The notes beneath the pieces are model-generated. The model was not told the DNA's origin. It saw only the letters and a list, made by a program, of their open reading frames with translations, and did not search any database. The position numbers and the translations under genes are program-made. This document shows positions 44,163-52,687 of a DNA stretch of 52,764 nucleotides, one piece after another. The stretch is from contig JAGFJA010000001.1 of assembly GCA_024103005.1 (NCBI GenBank), forward strand, positions 1-52,764, written 5' to 3'. Source of the DNA: Saprospiraceae bacterium. Lineage in GTDB: Bacteria; Bacteroidota; Bacteroidia; Chitinophagales; Saprospiraceae. Numbering within the stretch: position 1 is the first letter of the stretch; every line of letters starts with the position of its first letter.

Positions 44163-45122
44163 ATGAATATTCACGATATAGTATCTACCGGGAGCAAAGC
44201 AACACGCGACGGCTACGGTGAAGGAATTTATGAGGCAGGAAAACGAAATAAGGAAGTGATCGCTATGGCTGCCGACCTTCTTGGCTCCCTGAAACTCGAA
44301 CAATTTATCGAAGCCTTTCCTGACCGTTTTGTTCAGATGGGTATCTCAGAGGCCAATATGATGGGTGTGGCAGCGGGATTAGCCACTGCAGGAAAGATAC
44401 CGTTTACCGGAACCTTTGCCAATTTTTCTACCGGAAGGGTATATGATCAGATTCGTCAGTCTATCGCCTATTCCGGGAAAAATGTCAAGATATGTGCCTC
44501 GCACGCCGGTTTGACACTGGGAGAAGATGGTGCTACCCATCAGATATTGGAAGATATAGGGATGATGCGAATGTTGCCTGGTATGACGGTTATTTGTCCT
44601 GTGGATGCCAATCAGACCAAACAGGCAGTTCTTGCTCTGGTAGATCATGTCGGCCCTGCATATCTTAGATTTGGCAGACCCAATTGGCCGGTGTTTACCG
44701 GTGCAGATACCCCTTTTGTCATCGGAAAGGCGGATCGGTTGGGTTCTGGGACGGATGTAAGTATATTTGCTACCGGACTTATGGTATGGAATGCCGTTGA
44801 AGCAGCCAAAGCACTCGAGGATCAGGGCGTATCCGTCGATGTTATCAGTGTACCTACTGTTAAACCGTTGGATGAAGCGATGATTCTGGACTCATTGTCA
44901 AAGACCCGGTGCGCCGTCGTTTGTGAGGAGCATCAGATAAATGGCGGACTTTGTGATGCCATCGCCCACGTCGCCGTAAAAAATCAGCCTTGTCCGATGG
45001 AGTTTGTTGCCGTTAAGGATAGCTTTGGTGAAAGTGGTAAACCAATGGAACTATTGAAAAAGTACGGTCTGGATGTGGATAATATCGTTCGAGCCGCACA
45101 AAATGTGATTAAAAGAAAGTAA
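44163..45122 (+). CDS. transketolase, C-terminal (pyrimidine-binding) subunit
   Basis: This 319-residue partner subunit starts 3 bases after the N-terminal subunit. RFVQMGISEANMMGVAAGLA carries the Glu that activates thiamine diphosphate. TFANFSTGRVYDQIRQSIAY, SHAGLTLGEDGATHQILEDI and MLPGMTVICPVDANQTKQAV are the pyrimidine-domain blocks, and the C-terminal domain has VVCEEHQINGGLCDAIA. The pair forms one functional enzyme of the pentose phosphate pathway. Confidence 0.93.
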   Translation: MNIHDIVSTGSKATRDGYGEGIYEAGKRNKEVIAMAADLLGSLKLEQFIEAFPDRFVQMGISEANMMGVAAGLATAGKIPFTGTFANFSTGRVYDQIRQSIAYSGKNVKICASHAGLTLGEDGATHQILEDIGMMRMLPGMTVICPVDANQTKQAVLALVDHVGPAYLRFGRPNWPVFTGADTPFVIGKADRLGSGTDVSIFATGLMVWNAVEAAKALEDQGVSVDVISVPTVKPLDEAMILDSLSKTRCAVVCEEHQINGGLCDAIAHVAVKNQPCPMEFVAVKDSFGESGKPMELLKKYGLDVDNIVRAAQNVIKRK

Positions 45123-45125
45123 GGA

Positions 45126-46307
45126 ATGGCTAAAAAAACAAAAGCAAACTCTTCGGAACATCCAACTATGCGCTTCAACAGCAAGGTTATCCATGCCGGA
45201 GTAAGTCCGGATCCTGCGACAGGAGCCATCATGACCCCAATTTATCAAACATCTACCTTTGTACAGGAAGAGCCCGGAGTACACAAGGGGTATGAATATG
45301 CAAGGACACATAATCCTACAAGGTCAGCCCTGGAAGCCAACCTGGCCGCCTTGGAAAACGGAGCTTACGGACTTTGCTTCTCCAGTGGCCTGGGAGCAAT
45401 GGACACCCTGTTGAAACTTCTGAGTCCCGGGGACGAAATTATTTCCACCAATGACTTGTATGGCGGCTCCTATCGTCTGATAACAAGGGTTTACGGCAGA
45501 TTCGGCATTAAGAGCCACTTTATCAACCTCAACGATACAGATCGTCTGGAAAAGCTGATTAATCCGCGCACCAGGATGATATGGATTGAGACCCCGACCA
45601 ATCCCATGCTCAATATCGTGGACATACGCAAGGTAGCGCGTATCGCCAATAAATACGGCATCATCACCTGTGTGGACAATACATTTGCCTCACCTTTTCT
45701 CCAACAGCCTCTTGACCTGGGCGCCGACATTGTCCTTCACAGCTGCACCAAGTATCTGGGCGGTCACAGCGATGCCGTCATGGGTGCTATCGTATGCAAT
45801 AAAAAAGAAATAGAAGAACAATTGCGTTTTCTGCAGAATGCCTGTGGGGCAACACCCGGCCCGATGGACTGTTTCCTTATCCTACGCGGTATAAAAACAC
45901 TGCACGTACGTATGAAGCGAGCATGTCGTAATGCTGCACGAATAGCTGAGTTTCTGGTCAATCATCCTGCCGTCAACAAGGTCAACTTCCCCGGATTTAA
46001 GACACATCCCGGTCATGAGCTGGCAGCAAGCCAGATGAAAGACTTTGGAGCCATGGTATCATTTGATCTTAAAAAAGATACAACAGAAGCTGCCAAGGCA
46101 GTATTGCGCAAGTTTACAATGTTTTCACTTGCCGAGTCTCTCGGTGGTGTGGAGTCGCTTGTAGGCCATCCGGCGACAATGACGCATGCTTCCATTCCTC
46201 GTGAAGAAAGACTTAAGGTGGGTCTGACCGATTCACTCATCCGCATCAGCGTCGGTATTGAAGACTTTGAAGATCTGAAAAATGATCTCGAGCAGGCTTT
46301 AAAATAA
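45126..46307 (+). CDS. PLP-dependent trans-sulfuration enzyme (cystathionine gamma-synthase/lyase type)
   Basis: The 393-residue enzyme follows the transketolase by 3 bases. KVIHAGVSPDPATGAIMTPI, YEYARTHNPTRSALEANLAA and FSSGLGAMDTLLKLLSPGDE are characteristic of the Cys/Met metabolism PLP family. PLP is bound by Lys209 in LHSCTKYLGGHSDAVMGAIV. AESLGGVESLVGHPATMTHA matches gamma-acting members. Whether it makes cystathionine (MetB) or cleaves it (gamma-lyase, MccB) cannot be settled by eye; no methionine genes are adjacent. Its stop overlaps the next start by one base. Confidence 0.88.
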   Translation: MAKKTKANSSEHPTMRFNSKVIHAGVSPDPATGAIMTPIYQTSTFVQEEPGVHKGYEYARTHNPTRSALEANLAALENGAYGLCFSSGLGAMDTLLKLLSPGDEIISTNDLYGGSYRLITRVYGRFGIKSHFINLNDTDRLEKLINPRTRMIWIETPTNPMLNIVDIRKVARIANKYGIITCVDNTFASPFLQQPLDLGADIVLHSCTKYLGGHSDAVMGAIVCNKKEIEEQLRFLQNACGATPGPMDCFLILRGIKTLHVRMKRACRNAARIAEFLVNHPAVNKVNFPGFKTHPGHELAASQMKDFGAMVSFDLKKDTTEAAKAVLRKFTMFSLAESLGGVESLVGHPATMTHASIPREERLKVGLTDSLIRISVGIEDFEDLKNDLEQALK

Positions 46308-47221
46308 TGGCCACTGACCATCCATTCCTTTCCATCTGTATTCCTGTTTTCAATCAGGATATTCGCATTCTTGCCAGTAGGCTATTGGCCCAGAAAGCCT
46401 TGCTTTCCGCGGCTGTAGAAATACTTATCGCAGAAGACGGCTCCACCGGACGCATTCAGCAGGAGAACAGCCGATTTATAGAGGATAAAGAAGTCAAATA
46501 TTTTCCTGAAAAAGAGAATAAAGGCCGTTCTGCCATCAGAAATTTCCTGGCAGACAAGAGCTCGGGCGAATACCTGCTTTTTATCGATGGAGATTCTGCT
46601 GTCGAAAAGACCGATTTCTTGTCCGACTATCTCGATGAATTAAAAAAGCATACCGGGACTGTTATTTGCGGCGGCACTAAATTTCCGGAATGCCTGCCGG
46701 ACGACGGTTGCAGGCTGCATTACATGTACGGAACGAAAGTAATCCAACGCCTTCATTCAAAGCAGGATAAGGCGGGAAACATCCATTTTATGGCATCCAA
46801 TTTTGCCATACCTGCCGGTATCTTTCACCGGATACGATTTGACGAAGGACTGAAGGAATATGGGCATGAGGACACGATTTTTGGTTTTTTACTTACTAGC
46901 CTGAACATCCCGATAATCAGCATAGACAACCCTGTTATCCATGAAGGACTCGACGAGAATAATCTTTTCCTGAAGAAAACTTTTCAGGCTGTTGACAATC
47001 TTGGGCGGCTTATAGATGATAAGACTTATGGTCCCTATGTACGAAATATTTCATTGGTCAGAATTGCCGCTCGGTTAAGACAATGGAAGGCAGACCGGCT
47101 ATATACGTTGTTTTTTGGTATTGCTAAATCGATGGTTTTACGCCAGTTGAAAAGTGAAAAGCCATCACTGATACTTTTTCAGGCATATAAGTTATATTTA
47201 CTTTTAAAAAGTCAGCAATGA
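46307..47221 (+). CDS. family 2 glycosyltransferase
   Basis: The 304-residue GT-A enzyme begins LSICIPVFNQDIRILASRLL and has the acidic EILIAEDGSTG and the nucleotide-sugar site YLLFIDGDSAVEKTDFL (DGD). An acceptor segment, FMASNFAIPAGIFHRIRFDE, then GHEDTIFGFLL, is typical of enzymes acting on envelope glycans. The protein is soluble. It overlaps its neighbours on both sides (TAATG and ATGA), so all five genes are translated together. The sugar substrate is not predictable. Confidence 0.87.
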   Translation: MATDHPFLSICIPVFNQDIRILASRLLAQKALLSAAVEILIAEDGSTGRIQQENSRFIEDKEVKYFPEKENKGRSAIRNFLADKSSGEYLLFIDGDSAVEKTDFLSDYLDELKKHTGTVICGGTKFPECLPDDGCRLHYMYGTKVIQRLHSKQDKAGNIHFMASNFAIPAGIFHRIRFDEGLKEYGHEDTIFGFLLTSLNIPIISIDNPVIHEGLDENNLFLKKTFQAVDNLGRLIDDKTYGPYVRNISLVRIAARLRQWKADRLYTLFFGIAKSMVLRQLKSEKPSLILFQAYKLYLLLKSQQ

Positions 47222-48336
47222 AGATTGGATTTGATGCCAAGAGACTTTTTCAAAACAATACCGGATTGGGCAATTACAGCAGGACTCTTGTCGGCAACCT
47301 GCATCAATACTATCCAGATTATCAGTTATATTTATATACTCCTCGAATCGTTAAGAACGAACGAACATTGCCGTTTTATGCCGGTGATTATCCGGTAATT
47401 ACTCCGGGTGGTTTGAGGCGTCCCGGATGGCGAAGCCGGGGAATAACTTCGGATATTCGTCGCTCTAGATTGGATCTGTATCACGGGCTTAGTCATGAAC
47501 TGCCCATGAATATTGCAAAAGCAAAGATTCCGACCATCGTTACCATGCATGACTTGTTGTACAAGTTTTTCCCGATGGACTTTCCCTTCCTTGACAGAAT
47601 GATTTATGACAAAAAATTCCGTCATGCCTGTAAGACTGCTGATTTGGTTATAGCCATCAGTCAGGCGACAAAGAAGGATATAGTGGAACACTACGGAACA
47701 TCTCCGGAAAAAATAAGAGTGGTGTGCCAAACCGTCAGCCCTGTGTTTTCAACGATACCCGGCGAAGAGGAACTAATTACAGTAAGGGAAAAGTATAATC
47801 TGCCATCAGAGTTTATCCTGTATGTAGGCGCCATTACCCGTAGGAAAAACATAGAAGTTCTCATTAGGGCACTGGATCTTATTCCTTCGAATAAAAGGCT
47901 ACCACTGGTGATTGTCGGAAATGGTTCCATATATTTAGAATATACAGAACATCTCATAGCTGACCTCAAACTAGAGAATGATATTATCCGGATTAAGTCT
48001 CCCCGGTTGGATGAACTGAATGTTATCTATCGTCTTGCCGCACTGTCAGTATATCCCAGCCTCATGGAAGGCTTTGGTCTTCCTGTGCTTGAATCCATTG
48101 TATGCGGGACGCCCGTCATTACCACGCGCCGGTCATCATTAACCGAAGCAGGAGGTAAGATAGCTTATTACATCGATGGAGAAGATGAAGAAGAGTTGGC
48201 TGCCTTAATACAGGAAAAATATGATTCCAAATGCGGATTTTCATCCAACCCGGCTGTTCAGGAGCATTTGGATTTGTTTAAACCGGAATACCTAACCGGT
48301 CAGCTCAATGAATTGTATAAAGAATTGGTAAAATAA
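47218..48336 (+). CDS. family 4 (GT-B) glycosyltransferase
   Basis: The 372-residue protein has the N-terminal Rossmann start MKIGFDAKRLFQNNTGLGNY and the C-terminal GT4 blocks LPSEFILYVGAITRRKNIEV and LSVYPSLMEGFGLPVLESIV, with the E-x7-E donor-binding motif, then CGTPVITTRRSSLTEAGG. It resembles mannosyl/rhamnosyl-transferases of O-antigen and exopolysaccharide pathways. It is last in the operon and overlaps the GT2 by 4 bases. Together the two suggest assembly of a small glycan. Confidence 0.9.
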   Translation: MKIGFDAKRLFQNNTGLGNYSRTLVGNLHQYYPDYQLYLYTPRIVKNERTLPFYAGDYPVITPGGLRRPGWRSRGITSDIRRSRLDLYHGLSHELPMNIAKAKIPTIVTMHDLLYKFFPMDFPFLDRMIYDKKFRHACKTADLVIAISQATKKDIVEHYGTSPEKIRVVCQTVSPVFSTIPGEEELITVREKYNLPSEFILYVGAITRRKNIEVLIRALDLIPSNKRLPLVIVGNGSIYLEYTEHLIADLKLENDIIRIKSPRLDELNVIYRLAALSVYPSLMEGFGLPVLESIVCGTPVITTRRSSLTEAGGKIAYYIDGEDEEELAALIQEKYDSKCGFSSNPAVQEHLDLFKPEYLTGQLNELYKELVK

Positions 48337-48722
48337 TCAGCATAGGAAAAAAATATTTAGGTGACCGGGGGAAACATTCATTATAAGTCTTCTTCCCTAA
48401 AATCTTTTGCAGTCACCGTAACTTCTCCTTTATCCCCTTGTTTTCGAAATTTCTGAAATGCATTTATGGGAGCCTCATTTGGAGTTCAAACCGTAATTTA
48501 AAGAAAGGTTAGCGTCAAGGGGAATAAGTTAATTTTCCTTAGATATGAAACTGTTCCCTTCTTTCCAAATATGTATAGAATTACGCAGATTGATAATTTA
48601 TATTCCAACGGATAAATATATACTTTGGAAATGATTAGGAGAGAAAGACCTCACGGGCAAAAACAATTTTGTCCGTTGGAGGTATTGGGGCCCAAAGCGC
48701 ATCTTCTATTATGATTAGACCA
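48337..48722. other. gene-poor gap with a possible C-terminal gene fragment
   Basis: In this 386-base stretch the only coding-like signal is on the minus strand at 48381-48485. There 34 codons reading EAPINAFQKFRKQGDK, then GEVTVTAKDFREEDL and a stop, look like a folded C-terminal tail but are cut by a stop upstream and have no start. I do not recognise the family. The rest shows nothing clear. Confidence 0.3.
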
Positions 48723-49778
48723 TTATTGGGGAGGAGAAGGTTCATTGTTACCTACTGTCTGTTCAATAGGTTCTTCCGGTGCTGTGCCATATTCTTTCCG
48801 GAATATTTTCAAAAAGAGGAGAAAATATGAAATCAACAGAGGACCAAACACCAGTCCGGGCAGACCAAATATATTTAAACCCAGAAATACTCCAAGGAAG
48901 GTAACAACCGGATGTACATCTCCCATCTTACTTGAAATAAAGATGCGGATAAGGTTGTCGATATTGCCCAGAATTAGTAAACATCCCACTCCAACAACAA
49001 TGCCCTCAGTATATTGTCCCATAGCAAGCAGAATAACCGTAATCGGAACCCAGATAATACCCGTTCCTACCAGCGGAATGACGGAAGCCGAGCCGGTGAG
49101 CACTGCCCACAATCCTGCATCCTGTACCCCTGCATACAGATAGAGCCCGTATGCTATCAGTCCCTGAGCAAGGGCGATGACCGGAACACCAACAGCATTG
49201 ATAAAAGTCATATTGCGTAATTCTACACCAAGTATATTCAAATTGGCTTCACTCATGGGCAGGTAGTTGATAAGAGTTTTCTCCAGCTTATTGTAATTGA
49301 CAAGAAAGTAATACAGTAAAAAATACATGACCACAATGGTCGTCAGTACCCCGAAAATATTGTTGAGAAGGCCGGTAACTAAAGAGCCCGTTATGGATGT
49401 AATCCTTGTGATCAGTGAGTCAATCTTGATTTCTACCGGAAGTAGTTTTATTTTTTCCAGGATCATCAGCCTGATATCATTGATTGCGGCGGGTTCATTG
49501 ATATAGAAAATAACCTTATTTGCGATCAGAATACCCATCAGGGTGAATGGCAAAACGACGATAAAAAACGACAGCAGAATGATAATCAACGCTCCAAGAG
49601 ACTTGTTAATCCTGTATTTTTCACTCAGACGGATCATCATTTTTTTAAACAGGATATAAAATATACTCGCTCCCAAGGTGGCAGTGATAAAAGCGGTGAG
49701 ATTAGCCACGATAACGATGCCGAGCAGGATGATGATGGCGAGGAAGAGGTATTTTTGAATCAGACGGTCATTGGTCAT
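48723..49778 (-). CDS. AI-2E family transporter
   Basis: The ATG at 49778 gives 351 residues. A TTG seven codons earlier lies before the predicted start site (TATTTTTG box at 49804-49797). About seven membrane helices are seen, with the family blocks LGASIFYILFKKMMIRLSEK, SLGALIIILLSFFIVVLPFT, PVIALAQGLIAYGLYLYAGV and VIPLVGTGIIWVPITVILLA, then PVVTFLGVFLGLNIFGLPGL. The PF01594 family includes autoinducer-2 exporters and Na+/H+ antiporters; which applies here is open. The C-terminus is cytoplasmic, Glu/Pro-rich. Confidence 0.88.
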   Translation of the reverse strand: MTNDRLIQKYLFLAIIILLGIVIVANLTAFITATLGASIFYILFKKMMIRLSEKYRINKSLGALIIILLSFFIVVLPFTLMGILIANKVIFYINEPAAINDIRLMILEKIKLLPVEIKIDSLITRITSITGSLVTGLLNNIFGVLTTIVVMYFLLYYFLVNYNKLEKTLINYLPMSEANLNILGVELRNMTFINAVGVPVIALAQGLIAYGLYLYAGVQDAGLWAVLTGSASVIPLVGTGIIWVPITVILLAMGQYTEGIVVGVGCLLILGNIDNLIRIFISSKMGDVHPVVTFLGVFLGLNIFGLPGLVFGPLLISYFLLFLKIFRKEYGTAPEEPIEQTVGNNEPSPPQ

Positions 49779-49907
49779 AAAGCAGATATATGGAATCAAA
49801 AATAAGTAAATTCCCTTATAGTTTTTATTTTTATATCACAAGCACCGATAGTTACCATGAAGATAAAACAGTCTCCCTGAAAGCATAAAAACTGTCTTTT
49901 CCTAAAC

Positions 49908-49928
49908 CCCGGTTATTTATCGACCGGG
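49908..49928 (-). terminator. weak terminator after lipoate-protein ligase
   Basis: On the minus strand CCCGGT (49928-49923) pairs with ACCGGG (49913-49908), then GTTTAGG. It starts 17 bases past the lplA stop at 49945. The T-run is short. Confidence 0.4.
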
Positions 49929-49944
49929 ATACAAAGATGTACGG

Positions 49945-50925
49945 TCAGAACATTGCCTCAACCAGGTCGTCTATCGTGATATTACTCAGATAGCGATCTA
50001 TCTCAAGAGTTGCCAGGGCTTGTCGGATTGCATTTTCTTCGTGGGAGATGCCTTTCAGCGCCTTTTCTATGTCTTCTATACCCCGTTCTGAGAAAAAGTC
50101 GCCGAATATCTTTACTTCTTCGATGGTCCCTTTTTTAGCTTCCAGGTTCATCTCAAGCAGACCTCCTTTTGTACGTATGGCTTTTTTAAAGCTGTAATCC
50201 GGAGATTTTCCGTAATTCCATTCATGTGTAGCATACTTTTCGTCTCTCAGTTTCCGGATATTTATTAAATCCTCTTCCGTAAAGGAATAAAGTTTGCTGT
50301 CCGGATAGATGGATACGACATAGTCCATGACTTTGGCGGCAAATTCCTCGACTGTCATCGGATCTTTCAGGTGTTCTGAAATGTTGGTAACGCGTTTGGG
50401 AACGGATTTTTGTGCCTTGTCCTGATATTTTACCGGATTGATACGGAGGGCTTCGGCGACGTTTCTCATTTCAGAGGCAAAAAGAATAGTACCGTGATGT
50501 AGGATTTTATTTTTGTAAATATGGGCGGCATTGCCTGAAAATTTTTTGCCGTCAATCATCAGGTCATTTTTTCCTTCAAAACGGGCGTCAATACCCAATT
50601 GGCGGATGACATCGACGATGGGTTTTGTAAATTTTTCAAAGTCAGTCAGGTTGGAATCTGCACCTGACTTGGTAAAAGAAAAATTAAGGTTGCCCAGATC
50701 GTGGTACACGGCGCCTCCGCCTGACATTCTTCTGACCACAGAGATATTGTTTTCCTTTACGTAGTCGTAATTAATTTCGGAAAGAGTGTTCTGATATTTT
50801 CCCACAATGATGGCATTGTCATTGCGCCACAGCATAAAACAGTCTTCTTTCAGGTGTTTCAGGATATATTCGTCAGTAGCGACATTAAAATAAGGATCTG
50901 TTGATTCGTGATATATACACAGCAT
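49945..50925 (-). CDS. lplA: lipoate-protein ligase A
   Basis: The 326-residue enzyme activates lipoate with ATP and attaches it to lysines of 2-oxoacid dehydrogenase E2 and GcvH proteins. Motifs: CFMLWRNDNAIIVGKYQNTL, SVVRRMSGGGAVYHDLGNLN (lipoate-binding loop), ARFEGKNDLMIDGKKFSGNA and HHGTILFASEM. The C-terminal accessory domain (WNYGKSPDYSFKKAIRTKGG onward) is present, so the protein is the two-domain, self-sufficient form. Transcribed alone. Confidence 0.93.
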   Translation of the reverse strand: MLCIYHESTDPYFNVATDEYILKHLKEDCFMLWRNDNAIIVGKYQNTLSEINYDYVKENNISVVRRMSGGGAVYHDLGNLNFSFTKSGADSNLTDFEKFTKPIVDVIRQLGIDARFEGKNDLMIDGKKFSGNAAHIYKNKILHHGTILFASEMRNVAEALRINPVKYQDKAQKSVPKRVTNISEHLKDPMTVEEFAAKVMDYVVSIYPDSKLYSFTEEDLINIRKLRDEKYATHEWNYGKSPDYSFKKAIRTKGGLLEMNLEAKKGTIEEVKIFGDFFSERGIEDIEKALKGISHEENAIRQALATLEIDRYLSNITIDDLVEAMF

Positions 50926-51291
50926 GGTTTACTTTTTTGACTAAATTAATGCTTTAAATATTTCTTTGTTCAAAATTCTTCGTTACAAGGCTCTAATTTA
51001 TCACAATATTGGTTGTAGCCATTACGCTAGCCATAAAAAGTCAGAATAAAGTCTAATCATCTTAACCTGAGGTTTGTGTTTAGAAAAGGCAAGATCGGCA
51101 GATGGCCTCAGTTTGCCTTGAAGGCAGGTATTCAGACACGCCGCCGTGCATACCCGGCGGCATAGATAGACAACACAGCAGATCCTTGATGGTGTGGATA
51201 TCCGCATCGTGAAAGGGCTTTCCGGCAACCAATCTTTCAAGGCACCGGAGATTTTTAATCATAGTATGGATGTGCTGAGGTAGAATATAAT
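50926..51291. other. gene-free region with strong hairpins left of the cassette
   Basis: I find no gene here with confidence. Two tight hairpins are present: TGCCT-TGA-AGGCA near 51114-51126 and GCCGCCG-TGCATACC-CGGCGGC at 51140-51161. The minus strand is open across 51080-51421 and reads smoothly in part (HIHTMIKNLRCLERL, FHDADIHTIKDLLC). It may be a fragment of a former gene, but it crosses the cassette boundary and I do not recognise it. Confidence 0.35.
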
Positions 51292-51375
51292 TAACCCATT
51301 TGACGGATTGGATATTTGAGAGATAATGTTTACTTTTGGCGTATTGGCGCCATTGTGGCGTAAATATAGATGTTA
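51292..51375 (+). repeat. attC-like site left of the cassette (candidate)
   Basis: The element runs from TAAC (51292) to GTTA (51372-51375), 84 bases. Next to the ends, ATTT-g-ACG on the left pairs with CGTAAAT on the right with one extra base on the left arm. A 6-base spacer (ATAGAT) separates the right arm from GTTA. The centre includes TGGCGCCA. Pairing beyond these arms is poor, so this site is less certain than the right one. Confidence 0.4.
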
Positions 51376-51380
51376 TGTGC
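51372..51380 (+). other. left cassette boundary, R'-like box GTTATGTGC
   Basis: GTTATGTGC is the exact reverse complement of GCACATAAC at 52688-52696. In an integron cassette the bases after the first G belong to the downstream cassette and must pair with that cassette's own attC when it circularises, which is what is seen. The predicted exchange point is between 51372 and 51373, 35 bases before the start codon. Confidence 0.5.
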
Positions 51381-51407
51381 AATTTTAAAAAGAGGAGAAA
51401 TAGATAA

Positions 51408-52682
51408 ATGAAATTTAACACAGCAATACTTTACGATATTGAGAACCTTATTGGAGGTTATGGAAAAGGTGATATGCTCGCATCCCTATCACTTAAAGAC
51501 ATTTTTAGTGAAATCAAAAAGAAAGAAACAGGTAAAATTGCAATTCAGCGAGCTTATGCAAATTGGAGTGACCCTCGTTTGAATATACTTCGGGGCGATA
51601 TTGTTGAATTGGGAATAGAACCTATTCAAATGTTTGGTTTTGGCAAGGGGTCGCAAAAAAATGCATCAGATATACAATTGGCAATTGATGCAATAGATAT
51701 AGCATATACAAAAAATGCTATTGAGGTTTTTGTGATAGTTTCTGGTGATGGAGGTTTTTCCTCACTCGCAAAAAAACTACACGAATATGGCAAAATGGTT
51801 ATTGGGTGTGCATATAAAAGAACTACAAATAAAGTTTTTGAAGCAGTATCAGATGACTTTATATGGATAGAAGAGCCAAAAGATGAACTTCTTGTTTCCA
51901 AAAATATAATCACAGGAACAACCTTAAATAACGACCCAATTGTTCACTCATTTACGAAAAAATATAAGCCTATTCTGGACCCTAACAGAGAAGAAATTAT
52001 TAGAGTTTCAAAAGAAATTTTTAATTTTTTGGCTGAAAACCGAGACGCTATAAGTCTTTTATCAAATGTTGGACTTAATATATCGGTATTAAGTCAGTTA
52101 TTAGATTATAGATTAAGTGGTTTTAATTATTTTAAACTTGGTTTTGTAAAATTTACCGATTTTATAAGGTTTTCATCCTATCAGACTAAATGCAAAATAG
52201 TTTTTAAAGCTCCGAGCGAATATAGACTTGTCTTAATTAATACAAAATTAAGAGGTTATGAAGATTTGGAGTATATAACTGAAATTGGAGAGATACACAC
52301 AACCGATAACTACATCAAGATTTTAGAAAAGGGATTACCAACATTTAAACAATTTAACAAAGAAATACTCTTTTCGATTGCAGAGTATTTGGCAGACAAT
52401 AAAATGGAATTTCAAGAAGTTCAACTTGGAGATGTCATTGATAAATTAAGTGATTTATTCGATTTTGAGCAGGCTGAGATAAAGGGGGCTGTTATGTCAA
52501 TTATATCTGGTGAATGTTTTGTCAGAAGCCCTGCAGATGCTAAACTTTCCGAGCAAAAATTATCATTTATACCACAAAATGGACAACAAGCCATTACAAC
52601 GATTGAAAGATGTATGAGAATTAAATTAGAAAATATTCTTAATGAAATTGATGAGAATGTATTCAATGAAATTTTGCAATAA
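51408..52682 (+). CDS. NYN-domain (LabA/PIN-like) protein with OST-HTH/LOTUS domains
   Basis: In this 424-residue cytoplasmic protein residues 1-155 form a NYN (DUF88) nuclease-like domain. Acids are in the expected places: Asp10 (ILYDIENL), Asp88 and Asp94 (NASDIQLAID) and Asp114 (IVSGDGGF). Residues about 194-280 look like an OST-HTH/LOTUS winged helix (LLSNVGLNISVLSQLLDYRL then GFVKFTDFI). A second winged-helix-like region follows at 315-395. NYN proteins with LOTUS domains are thought to cut or bind RNA. The codon choice is strikingly A/T-rich (AAA, ATA, TTA) compared with neighbours. It is preceded by AGGAG and bounded by attC-like sequences, which suggests recent arrival as a gene cassette. 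A toxin or antiviral nuclease role is speculation. Confidence 0.8.
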   Translation: MKFNTAILYDIENLIGGYGKGDMLASLSLKDIFSEIKKKETGKIAIQRAYANWSDPRLNILRGDIVELGIEPIQMFGFGKGSQKNASDIQLAIDAIDIAYTKNAIEVFVIVSGDGGFSSLAKKLHEYGKMVIGCAYKRTTNKVFEAVSDDFIWIEEPKDELLVSKNIITGTTLNNDPIVHSFTKKYKPILDPNREEIIRVSKEIFNFLAENRDAISLLSNVGLNISVLSQLLDYRLSGFNYFKLGFVKFTDFIRFSSYQTKCKIVFKAPSEYRLVLINTKLRGYEDLEYITEIGEIHTTDNYIKILEKGLPTFKQFNKEILFSIAEYLADNKMEFQEVQLGDVIDKLSDLFDFEQAEIKGAVMSIISGECFVRSPADAKLSEQKLSFIPQNGQQAITTIERCMRIKLENILNEIDENVFNEILQ

Positions 52683-52687
52683 AAAAA

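Noticed and set aside
51022-51421. Minus-strand ORFs of 72 and 113 codons left of the cassette
   Set aside because: No signal, no recognised family, and the longer one crosses the cassette boundary and overlaps the NYN gene start; described only as possible debris.
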